DNA of 64,000 bases. Source: Saposhnikovia divaricata. Taxonomy: Eukaryota > Streptophyta > Magnoliopsida > Apiales > Apiaceae. Positions 24,501-37,060 of this stretch are shown one piece after another. The notes below the pieces were generated by a model. The model saw only the letters and a list, made by a program, of their open reading frames with translations, searched no databases and had not been told where the DNA came from. Location: the NCBI GenBank assembly GCA_036435485.1, contig CM071595.1:10282001-10346000 (forward strand). Reading direction: 5' to 3'. The position numbers and the translations under genes were made by a program. Each line of letters begins with the position of its first letter. Within the stretch, counting starts at the first letter, position 1.

Positions 24501-26208
24501 GATTGTCATTGCATATCCGAGAATATAAGGTGAATTTTATTTTTTGGAAAATAAATTTTCCACTTTGCTTTATCGGCAGGTCACCAGAACATATGTAAAC
24601 AAGTTAAACAAGGATATGTTATTAATGGGATGTGTGCTTTCTATAAAGTACTTTATGGCGTATGGCTACGAACTTTTGTTGTCGTATTTGCATTCGAAAA
24701 AGTAAGAAAATATATGATAAGTATGGTCGTTTCACCTGTGTCATTAACAGTATTTGTAATATTTTTCTGACCTTTAAGGTCAAGCGCAAGTTTTTCTTAG
24801 GAATAGTTTAAAAATTACTGAAAAATATATATAGCTTTTTCATTTGATTAAAATTTATTAGTGAAAATTATTGATCGGTTAATAGTGTGTTAAGGTAATT
24901 GGCAACAAGCTACTTCAGTACGATGAAATTCTCATTTTACTTGACTTTATATGTAAATATTAATTTGTCATTTTGACAAAAAAAAATATTAATTTGTCAT
25001 GGGTGTAAATGCTTCTAAACTTATGAATTAAGATTTATCATATCACTCACTCAATCTGTTTTTTATTTCTTATTATTTTCCTTAATATATTTTATCTGTT
25101 GCACAGGGAAAAAATTATAAACAAGCTTGTGAGACTTTTCTTGAATTCCAACGAGACTATTTTATGAAATTATTAAAGTAAAAATTGAATAAAAAAACCA
25201 AGTTACTAGAAGTAATTTAGGTGCAGTGCAGTTAGGCCTACACAACATTTTGATCTAGACCGGTAAATTTGACTAGACCGGGTCTATCAATCCAAGACCC
25301 AGACCAGAACGTATATAAGCGGTCCGATCTCCGGTCCTTCAAATAAAAAAAAACCGAATTTCTATCACTTCCGGTCCAAATTCTGAAAAAATCCAGATCG
25401 GACCGAAGTTCGTGAATATAATTATTTTTATATTACTTTACTTCTTAAATTATATAATATATTTAAATATTTAAATACGTCATAATTTGACAAACTAAAT
25501 TAGTAGATAATAAATTGATGAAATAGTAGAGATCGACATTATAATCTAAATAATTAAATGTCATGCTTCATACGATAAATAATTAGCATTCATATGTTTA
25601 GAAATTGCGATTATTTCATAAAAAATAAGATATAGACTTCAATTTTAAATATATATTAACTTGCAAAATAAATCATCTATTTAAACTTTTAAAAAACAAA
25701 TATTATATTATCAAATTAATTTTTTATGTAGAAATTAACTAACCGGTTCGGTTCCAAAACCGAATATAATAGGTCTGGTCTTTGGTCCAAGAAATTGGGA
25801 GAATTCGGTCTTCGATCGATCTAGGTCGATCCGGTCCGGTCCAATTTTGGACATTTGTGAAACCCTATGTGCAATATAACATGACCATTTGGCAGCCTCC
25901 AAAGGTCAAATTAGAGGTCCAATTAGCAGTATAACATGTTTATTCAACAACTTCCAAAAAGTTAGCACTTCATATTCCGATTGCGTTAATAGAAGAAAAA
26001 AACGTGTACATTCTTATATTTATATTAAAAAAAATATGTTTTTAGGTTTTTTATGCCCGGTCCTCTATACAAGGTTATATTAAACATAAAACTATTTGGA
26101 AAAGAAAAATAACAAAATTTATTTTTTGATATTTATATATATTTTTTGGTAATTGTTTAATAATTTTTAGAGATGTGCGTTCGGTGCGTAGCACGGGTAA
26201 AATGCTAG
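21505..26208 (+). mobile_element. Non-autonomous Helitron, 4.7 kb
   Basis: Starts TCCTTTATTATAATACCTGA after an A, and ends with a hairpin (GTGCGTAGCAC, 26182-26192) and CTAG at 26205-26208 followed by T. Joining the flanks (TTAA at 21501-21504 with TTTAATTTAATAG from 26209) reproduces the uninterrupted repeat unit seen at 13289-13306, which confirms the borders. A second copy of the 5' end lies at 22148. No Rep/helicase reading frame. A region at 25240-25870 is rich in CCGGTCC/GGACCGG motifs and may be a further MITE-like insert. The rest is AT-rich without a recognised gene. Confidence 0.85.
22148..22173 (+). repeat. Second Helitron 5' terminus
   Basis: Repeats the first 20 or more bases of the Helitron at 21505 (TCCTTTATTATAATACCTGA...), also preceded by A. 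It indicates either a nested relative or a tandem-headed Helitron. Confidence 0.75.
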
Positions 26209-26573
26209 TTTAATTTAATAGTGAAGTTACATACTAGGAATCTATTAATTAACAATTGAAATAAAAGGCGAGAATATAATGTTATACTAGATAATACCCG
26301 TGCATATGCACGATTCTAAAGATAATGGAAAGAACAAAAAAAAAAGAGTTAAGTGATGTTCATGGAGAAAGTAATATTTGGAGAAATATTTAAAAAGAAA
26401 TTAAAGTGTAAACAAAATGGGACAAATTAAATATAAGTTTGTAAGTAATATATTTTTGAATACTATTCAGATAATTAATGAGCAATTATTATTATATTTA
26501 TTATAATTAATTTTTATATTAATTGAATTATTTTTCTTTTGTCAAATATATTCATTGAAATTTGTATTTGTTA

Positions 26574-26914
26574 GGCTCTGTTTGGGATTGCTATTGTGCT
26601 GTTGGAAAAAGTGCTGTTAAAATAAGTGTTGTTGCGAAAATCAGATACATGTTTCGTAATATTTTTGATAAAAGCATATTTTGGTCATAATTTATTAAAA
26701 ATAATGTTTTTCGTGAGGTTTGATATTGAAATTAGTAGCTGCTTCACGCAAAAGCTGAAAGTTTTTTTTCAAAAGTATGGAGGACATGTTTTCTCTAAAA
26801 ACAGGTTTTCAGCCAAAATCACTTTTCAGAAAAGCAGCTTTTGAAATTTACCAAATACTTTTTTACTTGCTTTTCAAAAATAAGCTGATTCCAACAGCAA
26901 TACCAAACGGGACC
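26574..26914. mobile_element. Tourist-like (PIF/Harbinger) MITE
   Basis: Ends GGCTCTGTTTGGGATTGCT and the inverse of GGTCCCGTTTGGTATTGCT, flanked by TTA on both sides (26571-26573, 26915-26917). 341 bp, no coding. TTA duplication and the GTTTGG terminus fit PIF/Harbinger MITEs. Confidence 0.75.
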
Positions 26915-27542
26915 TTAGTTTTGAAGAAAATATAATTTAAATGGCTAAAAATTTTATTCATAATAATTAATTTTCATTTACATTAGTTATATTTTTGACA
27001 TTTTAATAAAAATTAATTCAATTGATTAGGTGTTATTTTTTGGGTTAGGCAAATAAATTTATTCTCATATATCATAACTTCTTTTTTAAATTATATTTAG
27101 TTACATTTTATATTTTTAGAATGAAATATTAAGTTCACTTCGATTTATATTATAAATATAGAATAAGCGGGAAAATAATAAATAAAATAATATTTTTATA
27201 TAATCAAAACATTTCAACTTATACTAAAATAATACTTTTAGAGTATAGCATTTTAATTATTCGTGTAAACTTTTATATCGAAATAAGTGGTAATTAATTA
27301 ACGACGATCATCGAAGTTTTTTTTGCAAATATTTCTAGATGCAACATCATTGATATTACTATTAACATCACTTATAATAAATATATGTTTTTTACGAAAT
27401 CATATTACACATTTGAAGTTGTAAAATCAAAAATCACAATCGTAAATATAAGATCATCATCTTAATAAATTTTCAATACTAACACCGCCCTCTCTGCCTC
27501 CCTCAAGTAATGAATCTTTCACTAATAAATATCATCTCAATT

Positions 27543-27702
27543 TAGGGATGATAAATTAATCCGATCCGACGGATACCCGATCCAAAATCCGATTTTTTGG
27601 ATATACTGAACCCGAATTTTTGGATTTGGATATAGATTTTTTAATTTGGATTTGGATTTTAAAAAACCAGAGCCGAACTCGACCGTCCCGGTGCCATCCC
27701 TA
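27543..27702. mobile_element. hAT-like MITE, 160 bp
   Basis: Ends TAGGGATG and CATCCCTA, flanked by TCTCAATT (27535-27542) and TCTCAATG (27703-27710), an 8 bp duplication with one mismatch. The interior has short GGATTTGGAT repeats. Confidence 0.72.
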
Positions 27703-27959
27703 TCTCAATGCGGAGTTATTTTGGTTAGATTTTTTAAATTCAAAATATTCGAAAAATAGAATGCTCTCCACATATTATGTTATAAATAAAATAAATTTTA
27801 GAAGTAATCTACATATACAAAAATATTGATTGTGTATATAAAGATGCTATATATGATTTAAGTAGTCATGCTAAAAAAAATACCATATGCTGAAAGTTGT
27901 AGATGAAATACAAATTTAATGAGGATTAGCACTATTATTTATAAAAATAATATGTTAGA

Positions 27960-28480
27960 AATTAAAAAAAAATCCTTTTAATGTTTGAGAAAAGAGTGAC
28001 AAATATGAGATGAACAAATACTAATTTAAATGATGGATGATAAGAAAAAAAAAGATGAATGAGATACTTAGGTGGGAAAAAAGAATTGAAAGAAAAAATG
28101 ATAAAATAATAAATGAATGGAGAGAAAAAAGAGAATGAGGGAGGAATGAAAATGGAGAATAAACTAATATTTGTGTGTAAAGTGGAAGGGTAGAGAAGAA
28201 TAGAAAAATAAATATGTGAGAAAGTAGGAAGAGGGAGAAGAGGAAATTTTGGGAGGGAAATTTGGGATAGAAAGAGGGAGAAGAGGAAAATTTGGAAGGA
28301 TATAAATATAGAATTATAGATGTAGATATATAATGATAAAAAAATAGATGTGAGATGAGATAGAGGAGGGAATTTCAAGTGTGAAATTTGAAATTAGGGG
28401 AGAGAGATGGAAATTCTAGAAGTTAAGAGGGGAGGAGAGAGAGGAGGGAAAGTTGGGAGGGAAAATGCATGCAAGGATTT
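27960..28480. repeat. Purine-rich tract
   Basis: Nearly all A/G on the plus strand with many GGGAGAAGAGGAAAATTTGG-type partial repeats. The Ser/Phe/Leu-rich open frame on the other strand is a composition artefact. Confidence 0.8.
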
Positions 28481-28652
28481 CACTTTAGTAAAATATATAG
28501 ATAGAACTTGGGGCTCCATTAATTAAACTCTATATTAAAAGCAGAAATCCCCTCTTAATGATATGGTATGTCATACATACCACGGTATGCCACTAAATAT
28601 TAAATTAATTTAATTAAAATAATAATACTATATATTAATTTAATTTAATAGT

Positions 28653-29166
28653 TGATATGGGCTAAAAATAAGCCCTAAAGACACATTTAATGTTGCATTA
28701 ATTAGACCTAGTATGGTCCAAACGTGGGGCCCACCGGGCGGCCCAAAAACCCTAATTAAATATTAATTTCGTAATTAATATTAGGGGTAATAACCAGCTC
28801 AACAATAAGAGTTGGATAAGGATATTATTTCCACCAGACTTAGCCACCAAGGCATCCAATTCAATATGGAAACTGATTCCTACAAGGAATAGATCTAGAA
28901 CCTTCCCCAAAGACTTGTCTACCAAGTCTCCTATTCCTACCATAATTCTAAGGTTCCGTCAGCCTATATAAAGGGCCTGACCCCTCACCTCAGAACTACG
29001 TTTTATTGGCTTGATTCTCTAATTATAGAGATACGTAGGCATTCTGTGAGGACCGTTTAAGTCTCAAACACAGAACCAGCCAGTGAAGCACGAAGCTCAC
29101 GAACCCTAGCATTAAATACACAAACCCTAGCCGCAATAATCGTAACCTAGTTTTTGTTCCACAACA
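28653..29166 (+). repeat. 5' LTR
   Basis: 514 bp, TG...CA. A promoter-like CCTATATAAAGGG (TATA box) is at about 28962-28974. It carries the same minus-strand 63-codon open frame as the 3' LTR; this is chance, not a gene. Confidence 0.95.
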
Positions 29167-29167
29167 T

Positions 29168-29185
29168 TTGGCGCCGTCTGTGGGA
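29168..29185 (+). promoter_or_regulatory. Primer-binding site
   Basis: TGGCGCCGTCTGTGGGAA lies one or two bases after the LTR end and matches the usual form of a tRNA 3'-end complement; the exact primer tRNA was not identified. Confidence 0.75.
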
Positions 29186-29199
29186 AGACAACATCAACC

Positions 29200-32100
29200 A
29201 TGGTTCAAACACGAAGGACAACATCAACCGAGGCCGTGCCCCTTAACTCTGCTCCACCAGCCACTTCTGATCCGCTCATCGTCACTAAGGAAGGACAAAT
29301 ACCCCCATCAACAGGGACGGTCATTCAACCTCTACCCACTCAGCCCCCAGGGACGACTCCCCATGTAGAGGGGACCCACTCAGTGATTGTCCATCAAGGC
29401 CAAGAAACTAACCCTCTCCAGATGGTGGTTTCTCCTCTTGGTAACGTTGATCGCACGGGGGTACAGATCCATACTACGGATCTCCCTTTGAACACCAACC
29501 CTATGTATGGGCTGCCTAACTACCCCCCTCGACGAAGGGAACCTGGACCAAGCGGACACGCCTTACAGATCCGGGATCGAGAATATGATGAGTACTCTGG
29601 TCCCTATACTGATGATTCATCATCATCTGAGGATGATGATCGAGATGAAGCCCCGATGAGGCGACGTGCTAGCAAGGAACCTCTAAGAAGAACACGAAGA
29701 ATCCATGATGGACTCCTCTTGACAACTGCTGAGAAAATCAAGGCTTACGAGGCAGAGATCTCAAAATTGAAGGACGATATTGCAAGAGAACAAGATAGGT
29801 TGAATCAAACTCAGCCTCCTCCAACTGCAGAGAGGATTCCCGTTATAAATTTGGAGAGGCCTTCAAGAAGGCAAAGGAGGGCTGATCCCCGAACCGAAAA
29901 ATCCACAAGGGTGGAGACCCCCAGAAGCAACCCCAAAGATCTGATGCCACTTGGGGACCCTGACGATCCCACACCTCCGTTTACTGAGGAGGTGATGAAT
30001 GCCCACATCTCAAGGAAATTTAAGATGCCAACTATTAAGGCCTATGATGGAACGGGCGATCCCGCAAATCATGTCAAAACATTCTCGAACGCACTGCTGC
30101 TGCAGCCTGCTAGTGATGCCTTAAAGTGTAGGGCGTTCCCTCAAACTCTGTCAGGCATGGCTCAAAGATGGTATAGCCGTCTACCTGCAAACTCGATCGG
30201 CTCTTTTAAGGAGTTGAGCACTGCCTTTATCAGCCAATTCATCAGTGGGAGAATTCATGAGAAAAGTTCTGCATCCCTTATGTATGTGGTGCAGGGAAAG
30301 AACGAGAACTTAAGGGATTATCTCAAGCGATTCACCAAAGAGACGTTGAATATCACCGATCTGGAAAATAAGGTGGCCATGGTAGCCCTGGAACACGGAA
30401 CCACTGACCTCTTCTTCAAAAGGTCTTTGGCAAAACACCCTCCTGAGAACATGGCCGAGCTCCAGAGAAGAGCCGATAAATATATTAAGGCTGAGGACAG
30501 CATTAAGAAGGAAACCACAGGAGGTAATGGCAAGGGCTCTAATGATTCAAAGAAAAGAAAGTCAGAGCAAGAGTACGACGCTAGGGACAAGTATCCCCGG
30601 GCTGGCAAGGACTCCGAGTCATCACCCAAGAAGGGTTTTGGGCCAAGGTTTTCTGATTATGCAAGGTTGAACGCTCCTAGGAGCCAAATTTTGTTGGACA
30701 TTGAGAAGGATAAGGACTTTCGCTGGCCTAAACCGCTCAGGGGTGACCCCGAAAAGAGAAACAAAGATCTGTATTGTAGATTCCATAAGGATGTGGGGCA
30801 TGACACAGATGACTGCAGACAGTTAAAGGATGAAATTGAATTTTTAATCCGGAAGGGAAAGTTAAACAAGTTCACCAAGGGTGAAGACCGTGGAACCCAG
30901 AAAAAGGATTATGATAGAAGAGACAATGATAGGAGGGATAACGATCGCGATCGTAACCCACAGCCTCGAGGGCCGGTAATCAATATGATTTGGGGAGGAC
31001 CAACAGCGGCCGATACTACCCGAAACTCTCGAAAGGCTTATGCCAGAGAAGTGATGCACATCACAGGAGAAGCCCCGAAGCGTGCTAAGACTGAGGCAGT
31101 GATTGGTTTTGATGAATCAGACCTTGAAGGGGTGAAATTCCCCCATGACGACCCGTTGGTCATAACTCCCGTAATTGGAAATTCGGAAGTGAAGCGGGTC
31201 CTGATAGACAATGGAGCTTCTGTCGATATCTTGTTTCATGATGCCTTTGTGAGGATGGGGTATACTGACTCTCAACTAACCCCGACTAACATGCCGATCT
31301 ACGGATTTAATGGAGTTGAGTCCAAGGTTGAAGGGACCATTCAGCTGCCCATGACAATAGGGCAAGAACCTAAGGAAGCCACCCAGATGCTGAACTTTCT
31401 AGTAATTAAGGCTGCCTCAACGTACAATGCAATCTTAGGGAGGACCGGACTTCATGCATTCAAGGCTGTTGCCTCTACTTATCACATGAAGGTCAAATTT
31501 CCAACCAGGAATGGTGTTGGGGAACAGAAAGGAGATCAGAAAATGGCCAGGAGTTGCTATGTGGCTGCTTTGAAAGCTGATGGAGTCGGGGGGCAGGTAC
31601 TCCCGATTGAAGATATGGATGTCCGTGGTAATGATGAACACCGAGGAAAGCCAGCAGAGGACTTAATACCTATCCCTCTGGAGCTAGGCGACCCTGAGAA
31701 GGTAACTTATATTGGAGCCTCTTTGAAAGAACCACTGAAGGGCAAGTTGATAGAGTTCTTACAAAAGAATAGTGACGTTTTCGCTTGGACAGCAGCTGAT
31801 ATGCCAGGGATTGACCCCCAACTCATAACTCATAAGTTAAACGTTGATCCCCAGAGGAAGACAATAAAGCAAAAGAAGAGAAACTTTGCTCCGGAAAGGC
31901 AAGAGGCCATTAAGCAAGAAGTAGATAAGCTCTTGGAAGCTGGTTTTATTGAAGAGATTCAGTTTCCCGAATGGTTAGCAAACCCGGTGATGGTCAAGAA
32001 AGCGAATGGGAAGTGGAGGATGTGTATAGACTTCACTGACCTAAATGATGCATGCCCAAAGGATTGTTTCCCTCTACCAAGGATTGACACCCTAATAGAT

Positions 32101-34914
32101 GCCACAGCTGGACACGAGATGTTGAGTTTTATGGATGGTTTCAGTGGTTACAACCAAATTAAGATGCACAAGGATGACATCCCAAAGGTATCTTTCATTA
32201 CTGATTTTGGTGTTTTCTGTTATCTTGTTATGGCTTTCGGTCTCAAGAATGCAGGAGCTACCTATCAACGATTGGTGAATAAGATATTCGCTCATCTAAT
32301 TGGAAAAACCATGGAGGTCTATGTTGATGACATGTTAGTCAAGAGCTTACTCAAGGCTGACCATATCAAGCACCTCAGAGAGGCATTTGAAGTGCTGAGG
32401 CACCACAAGATGATGTTGAATCCAGCCAAGTGTGCTTTTGGTGTTGGATCAGGAAAATTTTTGGGATTGATGGTCTCGAAGAGAGGCATAGAGGCCAACC
32501 CTGATAAGATCAAAGCAATCTTGGACATGGAACCACCACGCTCTATATGAGATGTACAGAAACTAACTGGCCGAGTTGCGGCTCTAGGAAGATTCATCTC
32601 CAAGTCCGGAGACAAGTGTCTGCCTTTCTTCCAAACATTGAGGAAGGTAAAAAATTTTGAGTGGACCACAGAGAGCCAAGAGGCCTTTGAGCAATTGAAG
32701 AAATACATGACTGAAGCCCCGTTGTTGGCCAAACCTAGTCCTGGGGAGACTATTTATTTGTACCTGGCGGTATCTGAACAAGCGTTGAGTGCTGTTCTTG
32801 TTAGAGAAGAGAAGAAGGTTCAGAAACCCATATACTATGTGAGCAAGGTATTGCATGGGGCGGAGTTGAATTACTCTCCCATTGAGAAGTTTGCTTTGGC
32901 ATTAGTTACTGCCTCGAGGAAATTGCGACCATATTTCCAGGCACATAAGATCGAAGTCTTGACCGACCAATAGTTGAGAAGCATCTTGCGCAGCCCCAAA
33001 GCAAGTGGAAGATTGATCAAATGGGCAATTGAGCTCGGAGAATTTGACATAACATACAGGCCTCGGACAGCCATCAAGGCTCAGGCATTGGTTGACTTCG
33101 TGGTTGAATGTACCATTAGCAACCAAGAAGTCGGGGGGCAAGAGATAATACCCAACCATGGAAGTGGGAATAAAGATGAAAAACTTGTACCTGATCTGAA
33201 GGAGTATTGGGTGCTCTATTTTGATGGAGCATCAAAAACAAAGTCCAGTGGTGCAGGTTTAGTTTTGCAAAGCCCCGATGGGTTCACAGTTGAATATGCT
33301 TTGAAGTTGGACTTTCCAACAACCAACAATGAAGCTGAGTATGAAGCCTTGATAGCCGGTTTAGGCTTGGCCAAAATCATGAGAGTCAAAAATCTCAAAG
33401 TTTGTGGAGATTCAAGATTGGTAGTTTCGCAAGTGAATGGCGAGTTTGAGGCCAAGGATGAAACTATGGCAAAATACCTCAGAGTCGTGAAAGCTGTTAT
33501 GACTCAGTTTGAGGAGTGCTATGTGGAGCACATTCCTAGGGAAGAGAACGTTAAGGCCGATGCCCTCTCTAAGTTCGTTTCTTCTGAGATAGAGAATTAT
33601 GCAGGAAGTGTTTACTTCCAGGTCTTGAAGGCCCCGACCGTCAACTCTAAGTTGGTAGCACCGATCGATGTTGGAAGCTGTTGGATAGATCCTATTAAAG
33701 CTCACCTAGAAACTGGATGGCTCCCAGACAATGCCTTGGAGGCACGGAAGCTGTCTGTAAGAGCGTTGAGATATGCCTTGATTGAGGGCCTCCTTTAAAA
33801 AAGATCGTTTGTCATCCCATATTTGAAGTGTTTAAGGCCCCAAGAGGCAAAGGAAGCATTGAAGGAAGTTCATGAAGGAATCTGTGGGCAACACTTGGGG
33901 GGCAGATCCCTAGCTCACAAGATTACCCGTCTGGGATTCTACTGGCCAGAGATGCTAGCTGATGCACAGGACTATGTCAAGAAGTGTGAGAGATGCCAGA
34001 AGCATGCTCCAATTGTAAGGCAGTCGCCCGAAATGTTAACCTCAATCAATTCTCCTATTCCATTTACAATGTGGGGGATGGATATCCTTGGTCCATTCCC
34101 AGTAGCCTCGGCACAAAGGAAGTTTCTGATAGTGGCTATTGACTATTTCACTAAGTGGATTGAGGATAAACCCCTAGCCAAGATAACCACCAAACAAGTT
34201 GCCCAGTTCTTTTGGGAGAACATAATTTGTAGGTATGGAATCCCACGAATCCTTGTGACGGACAATGGGACGCAGTTTAACAATGAAGAGTTCAAGAAAT
34301 ATTGTGAGGAAAATGCTATTGAGCTTCGCTTTACCTCAGTAGCTCATCCTCAAGCTAATGGGCAAGCCGAGGTAGCCAATCGTATAATCCTTGATGGACT
34401 GAAGAAAAGGGTCGAACGCTCAAGAAACAATTGGGTGGACGAGTTACTGCCTATACTTTGGGCATATCGTACCACTTGTAAAGTGACAACAGGAGCGACC
34501 CCATTCTTACTAGCTTATGGAGCTGAGGCAGTTGTGCCCCTGGAGATCATGCAGGCGTCACCTCGAGTTGAGGCATTTGAGCAAGAAACCAATGAGGAAG
34601 GCATGAGACTTGCACTAGACCTAATTGATGAGGTTAGGGATGAAGCAAATGCCTGGAACGCAGAACATCAGAAGAGAGCATCATTCCACTACAATCAAAG
34701 GGTTAAAGAGAGATTCTTTCGACAAGGTGACTTGGTGCTAAGGAAAGTAGAAGCCTCGGGAGTTGGTCAGAAGGGAAAGCTAGCCCCGAATTGGGAAGGG
34801 CCGTATCGAGTCAAGAAGACGCTAGGGCGAGGGTCTTACAAACTGGAAACCTTGGACGGGGTTGAGGTGCCCCGGACTTGGCATGCATTGAACCTCAAGG
34901 TTTACTATGTTTAA
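29200..34914 (+). pseudogene. gag-pol polyprotein frame with three stop codons
   Basis: One continuous frame of about 1,904 codons from ATG 29200 to TAA 34912-34914. Gag: capsid-like region near residues 270-430 and a CCHC-like knuckle CRFHKDVGHDTDDC near 525. Protease: VLIDNGASVDILF near 667, the DNG form usual for Tat. RT: active site YVDDM near 1043. First RNase H about 1175-1260; second, archaeal-type RNase H about 1330-1460 starting at YFDGASK. Integrase: HHCC finger with CERCQKHA, then a D-D-E core with MDILGPFP, VTDNGTQF and NGQAE. Stops interrupt it at 32548-32550 (TGA, after RT), 32971-32973 (TAG, first RNase H) and 33796-33798 (TAA, before integrase). There are no frameshifts. Gag, protease and RT remain open as one 1,116-residue product. 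This copy is probably mobilised only in trans, if at all. Confidence 0.93.
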
Positions 34915-35276
34915 GCTCTCCTGAAAAGGACTTAGCTTTTTGCCTATGTAATAGAAGTAGAAATAAGGTCGATGAAACCATTCCGAGTTTTTAAACTTGA
35001 GATAGAGGAAGTAGAGTATCTATGTAAGGGCTGTGCCCATTTCTCCGTACTAATAAGACTATTCTACATTTTCGCATAAGTTATGAGCATTACTTATTGA
35101 CATATACGCATAAAATGCTAGACTACACATGCAAACATGAGTAAGTTGAGAAACATCAAGGACAATGGATTACGAATTAAAAAGTTATGCCCGAAGGTAG
35201 AATACATAAACGATTAGTTAAAGAACAGAGTCATGCCCGAAGGCAGAGTACATAAATAGATATATAAAAAGAGCAA

Positions 35277-37060
35277 CTACTGAGTGTCTCCAGTGTGCTC
35301 ATCCTCTTCATCTCCGCCAAGATGAGCAGAGGGCTCTGGCTCTGGAATCCTCTCATCATCCTCCTGGTCCTCCTCCTGGGTATCCTGCACAGCCAAGGCC
35401 ATAGGAGCATGAGGGCTAGGGAAGTCTGAAACGTTAAGGGTACCAGGAAATCTCCTAGTAACCTCAGCAAGAGCTCCGTCCCATCCCTGAGTAAACTGAT
35501 AAGGGAATAGAGAGTCGTCATGCTTCTCCATGAAGCCCACATACTCCTGGGAGGCTAGGTAGTCATCAATCAGGTCGTCCTTGCCCTTCCTAAGAATGAC
35601 ATTTTCGGCCTGAGACTCTAAAAGCTCTTTCTCCCTCCTCTCTAAAGTAGCTCTGACAGAGGCTAGTTCATCCTCAGACTTATCATTCTTTGCCTTTTCA
35701 GTCTCATAGGATGAACGCCAAGTCTTAGCCTGGAATATGGCCCCCTGGAAGTTGGCATTAGCCTACAAAAGGTAAAGTTAGAACCACGATTCAAATAGCA
35801 AACAAGTATATAAGAAAGAGGGAAGTAAGGAGCTTACAGCAGCAAAAGCCTGAGATCCAGCACTTTCGGCTCCTTCAAGAGTGGAGCCGGATACATAATC
35901 TTTGAAGTCACCAGGAGTTATGGAATGATAGGACCAATCTATGGCATGCCTGCAATCTTCAACGATGGAGTCCTTCTTCCTAATACCCCAGTTTGGGCGC
36001 CAAGCGCTCCTGGAAGAGCCATCTGCTTCTTCAATATCGGCTACATGAGGCCTCAAGTAGGCATCCGTGGCAGTTGGGGCTCGAGGATCCTTCCCTGAAC
36101 GAGCCCTCTTCATTCTAGCAGTGTCTCCATCTTCAGGCTCATTAGTCTTGTTGATGAAAGCTGCAGCTGCAATTACAAGATAAAAGACAAATAATGGGTA
36201 TGAGACAATCATATTCAGGTAAACGAATACAAAAAGAAAGGAAATTTACCCTTCTTGGCCATTCGGGAAAGTCCCAAAGACTTAAGCTGGAACTCATTCA
36301 GGAGATCCCAAGCCATAGTAGCGTAATTATCTTTGATGAGCTCTTTGTAGGCCTGGGTCTCTTCCTCGTTGAGCTCAATATCATTGGCACTGCCATCTAC
36401 GACCTTACCAAAGGTACTACGGAAAATGCTGCCCCAATCTCCACCTTCCCATATTAAATACATGAACTCCTTCTTCCATTTTGGGTTGGAGTCAGGAATA
36501 GATTGGGGGTGGAAGATTGGAGGAGTGGAAGTACGATGACTAATGTATACCCAACCCGGAGTAGATTCAGCAGAATTCTTAAATTGAAAAATCTTCCTAA
36601 AGAGAGCTACAGAAAGAGGGAAGTTGTTCTTGAGGCAGAGGACCATGAAACAATTGATCACCCTCCAAGAGTTGGGGGGAAGTTGGCAAGGGTTAATTCC
36701 TACATCTGCTAAGAGCCTAGGAATAAACTCATGAAAGGGGAATCGAACTCCTGCAACAATGGCACCCCTATAAACACAAAGTGCATTGGGGCGCCAATGG
36801 CAAGATCGATCCCCAGGGTCGGCTGGGACAAGTCTATAGGGTGGTTCTATTCTATACATCTTGTTATAATCAGTGATCTTCTCTACATCATGAAAGGTGT
36901 TACTATGATTAAAGGAATCAAGGTGTGACAAGGATGGAAAATCTTCTTTACGATTTAAAATCATATCCTGTAAACTCATGAAGGGAGAACGAATAATGAT
37001 ACCTCTTTTGGAGGCTCCTTGCATCTTCTGGAAGCGAAGTGTAGCACGATCTTCAGCCAT
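35277..37060 (-). CDS. Antisense gene of the Tat element (gypsy-type transposon domain protein)
   Basis: Three minus-strand exons: 36250-37060 (ATG at 37058-37060), 35838-36166 and 35277-35762 (stop TAG 35277-35279), joined by GT-AG introns in consistent phase. Exon 1 contains a block with VYRGAIVAGVRFPFHEFIPR, LLADVGINPCQLPPNSWRV and WEGGDWGSIF, typical of proteins annotated 'putative gypsy type transposon' (PF04195-like). Exons 2-3 carry a basic patch, a coiled coil (about 60 residues of KSEDELASVRATLERREKEL type) and an acidic C terminus. Antisense genes between pol and the 3' LTR are known in Tat elements such as Grande; their role is not established. Unlike pol, it has no stop or shift here. 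Confidence 0.75.

Larger units (their letters stand above)
26287..28501 (-). mobile_element. Non-autonomous Helitron on the minus strand, 2.2 kb
   Basis: The minus-strand 5' end is TCTATATATTTTACTAAAGT (from 28501). The minus-strand 3' end has the hairpin CGTGCATATGCACG and CTAG (26287-26290), then T. The flanks GTTATA (to 26286) and TAGAACTTGGGGCTCC (from 28502) rejoin the 220-226 bp repeat, where the unbroken form is GTTATATACAACTTCGGGG. It carries a Tourist-like and a hAT-like MITE and a long purine-rich tract. No protein coding recognised. Confidence 0.82.

Noticed and set aside
25240..25870. MITE defined by CCGGTCC/GGACCGG-rich ends
   Set aside because: The ends look related but no clear inverted repeat or target duplication could be fixed.
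27962..28378. Minus-strand 138-codon hydrophobic protein
   Set aside because: Low-complexity reading of a purine-rich tract inside a Helitron.
21505..28501. Autonomous Helitron with Rep/helicase
   Set aside because: No long open frame or recognisable HUH or helicase motif on either strand.
28752..28943. 63-codon frame in the LTR, repeated at 38943-39134
   Set aside because: Present twice only because the LTRs are copies; no gene signal.
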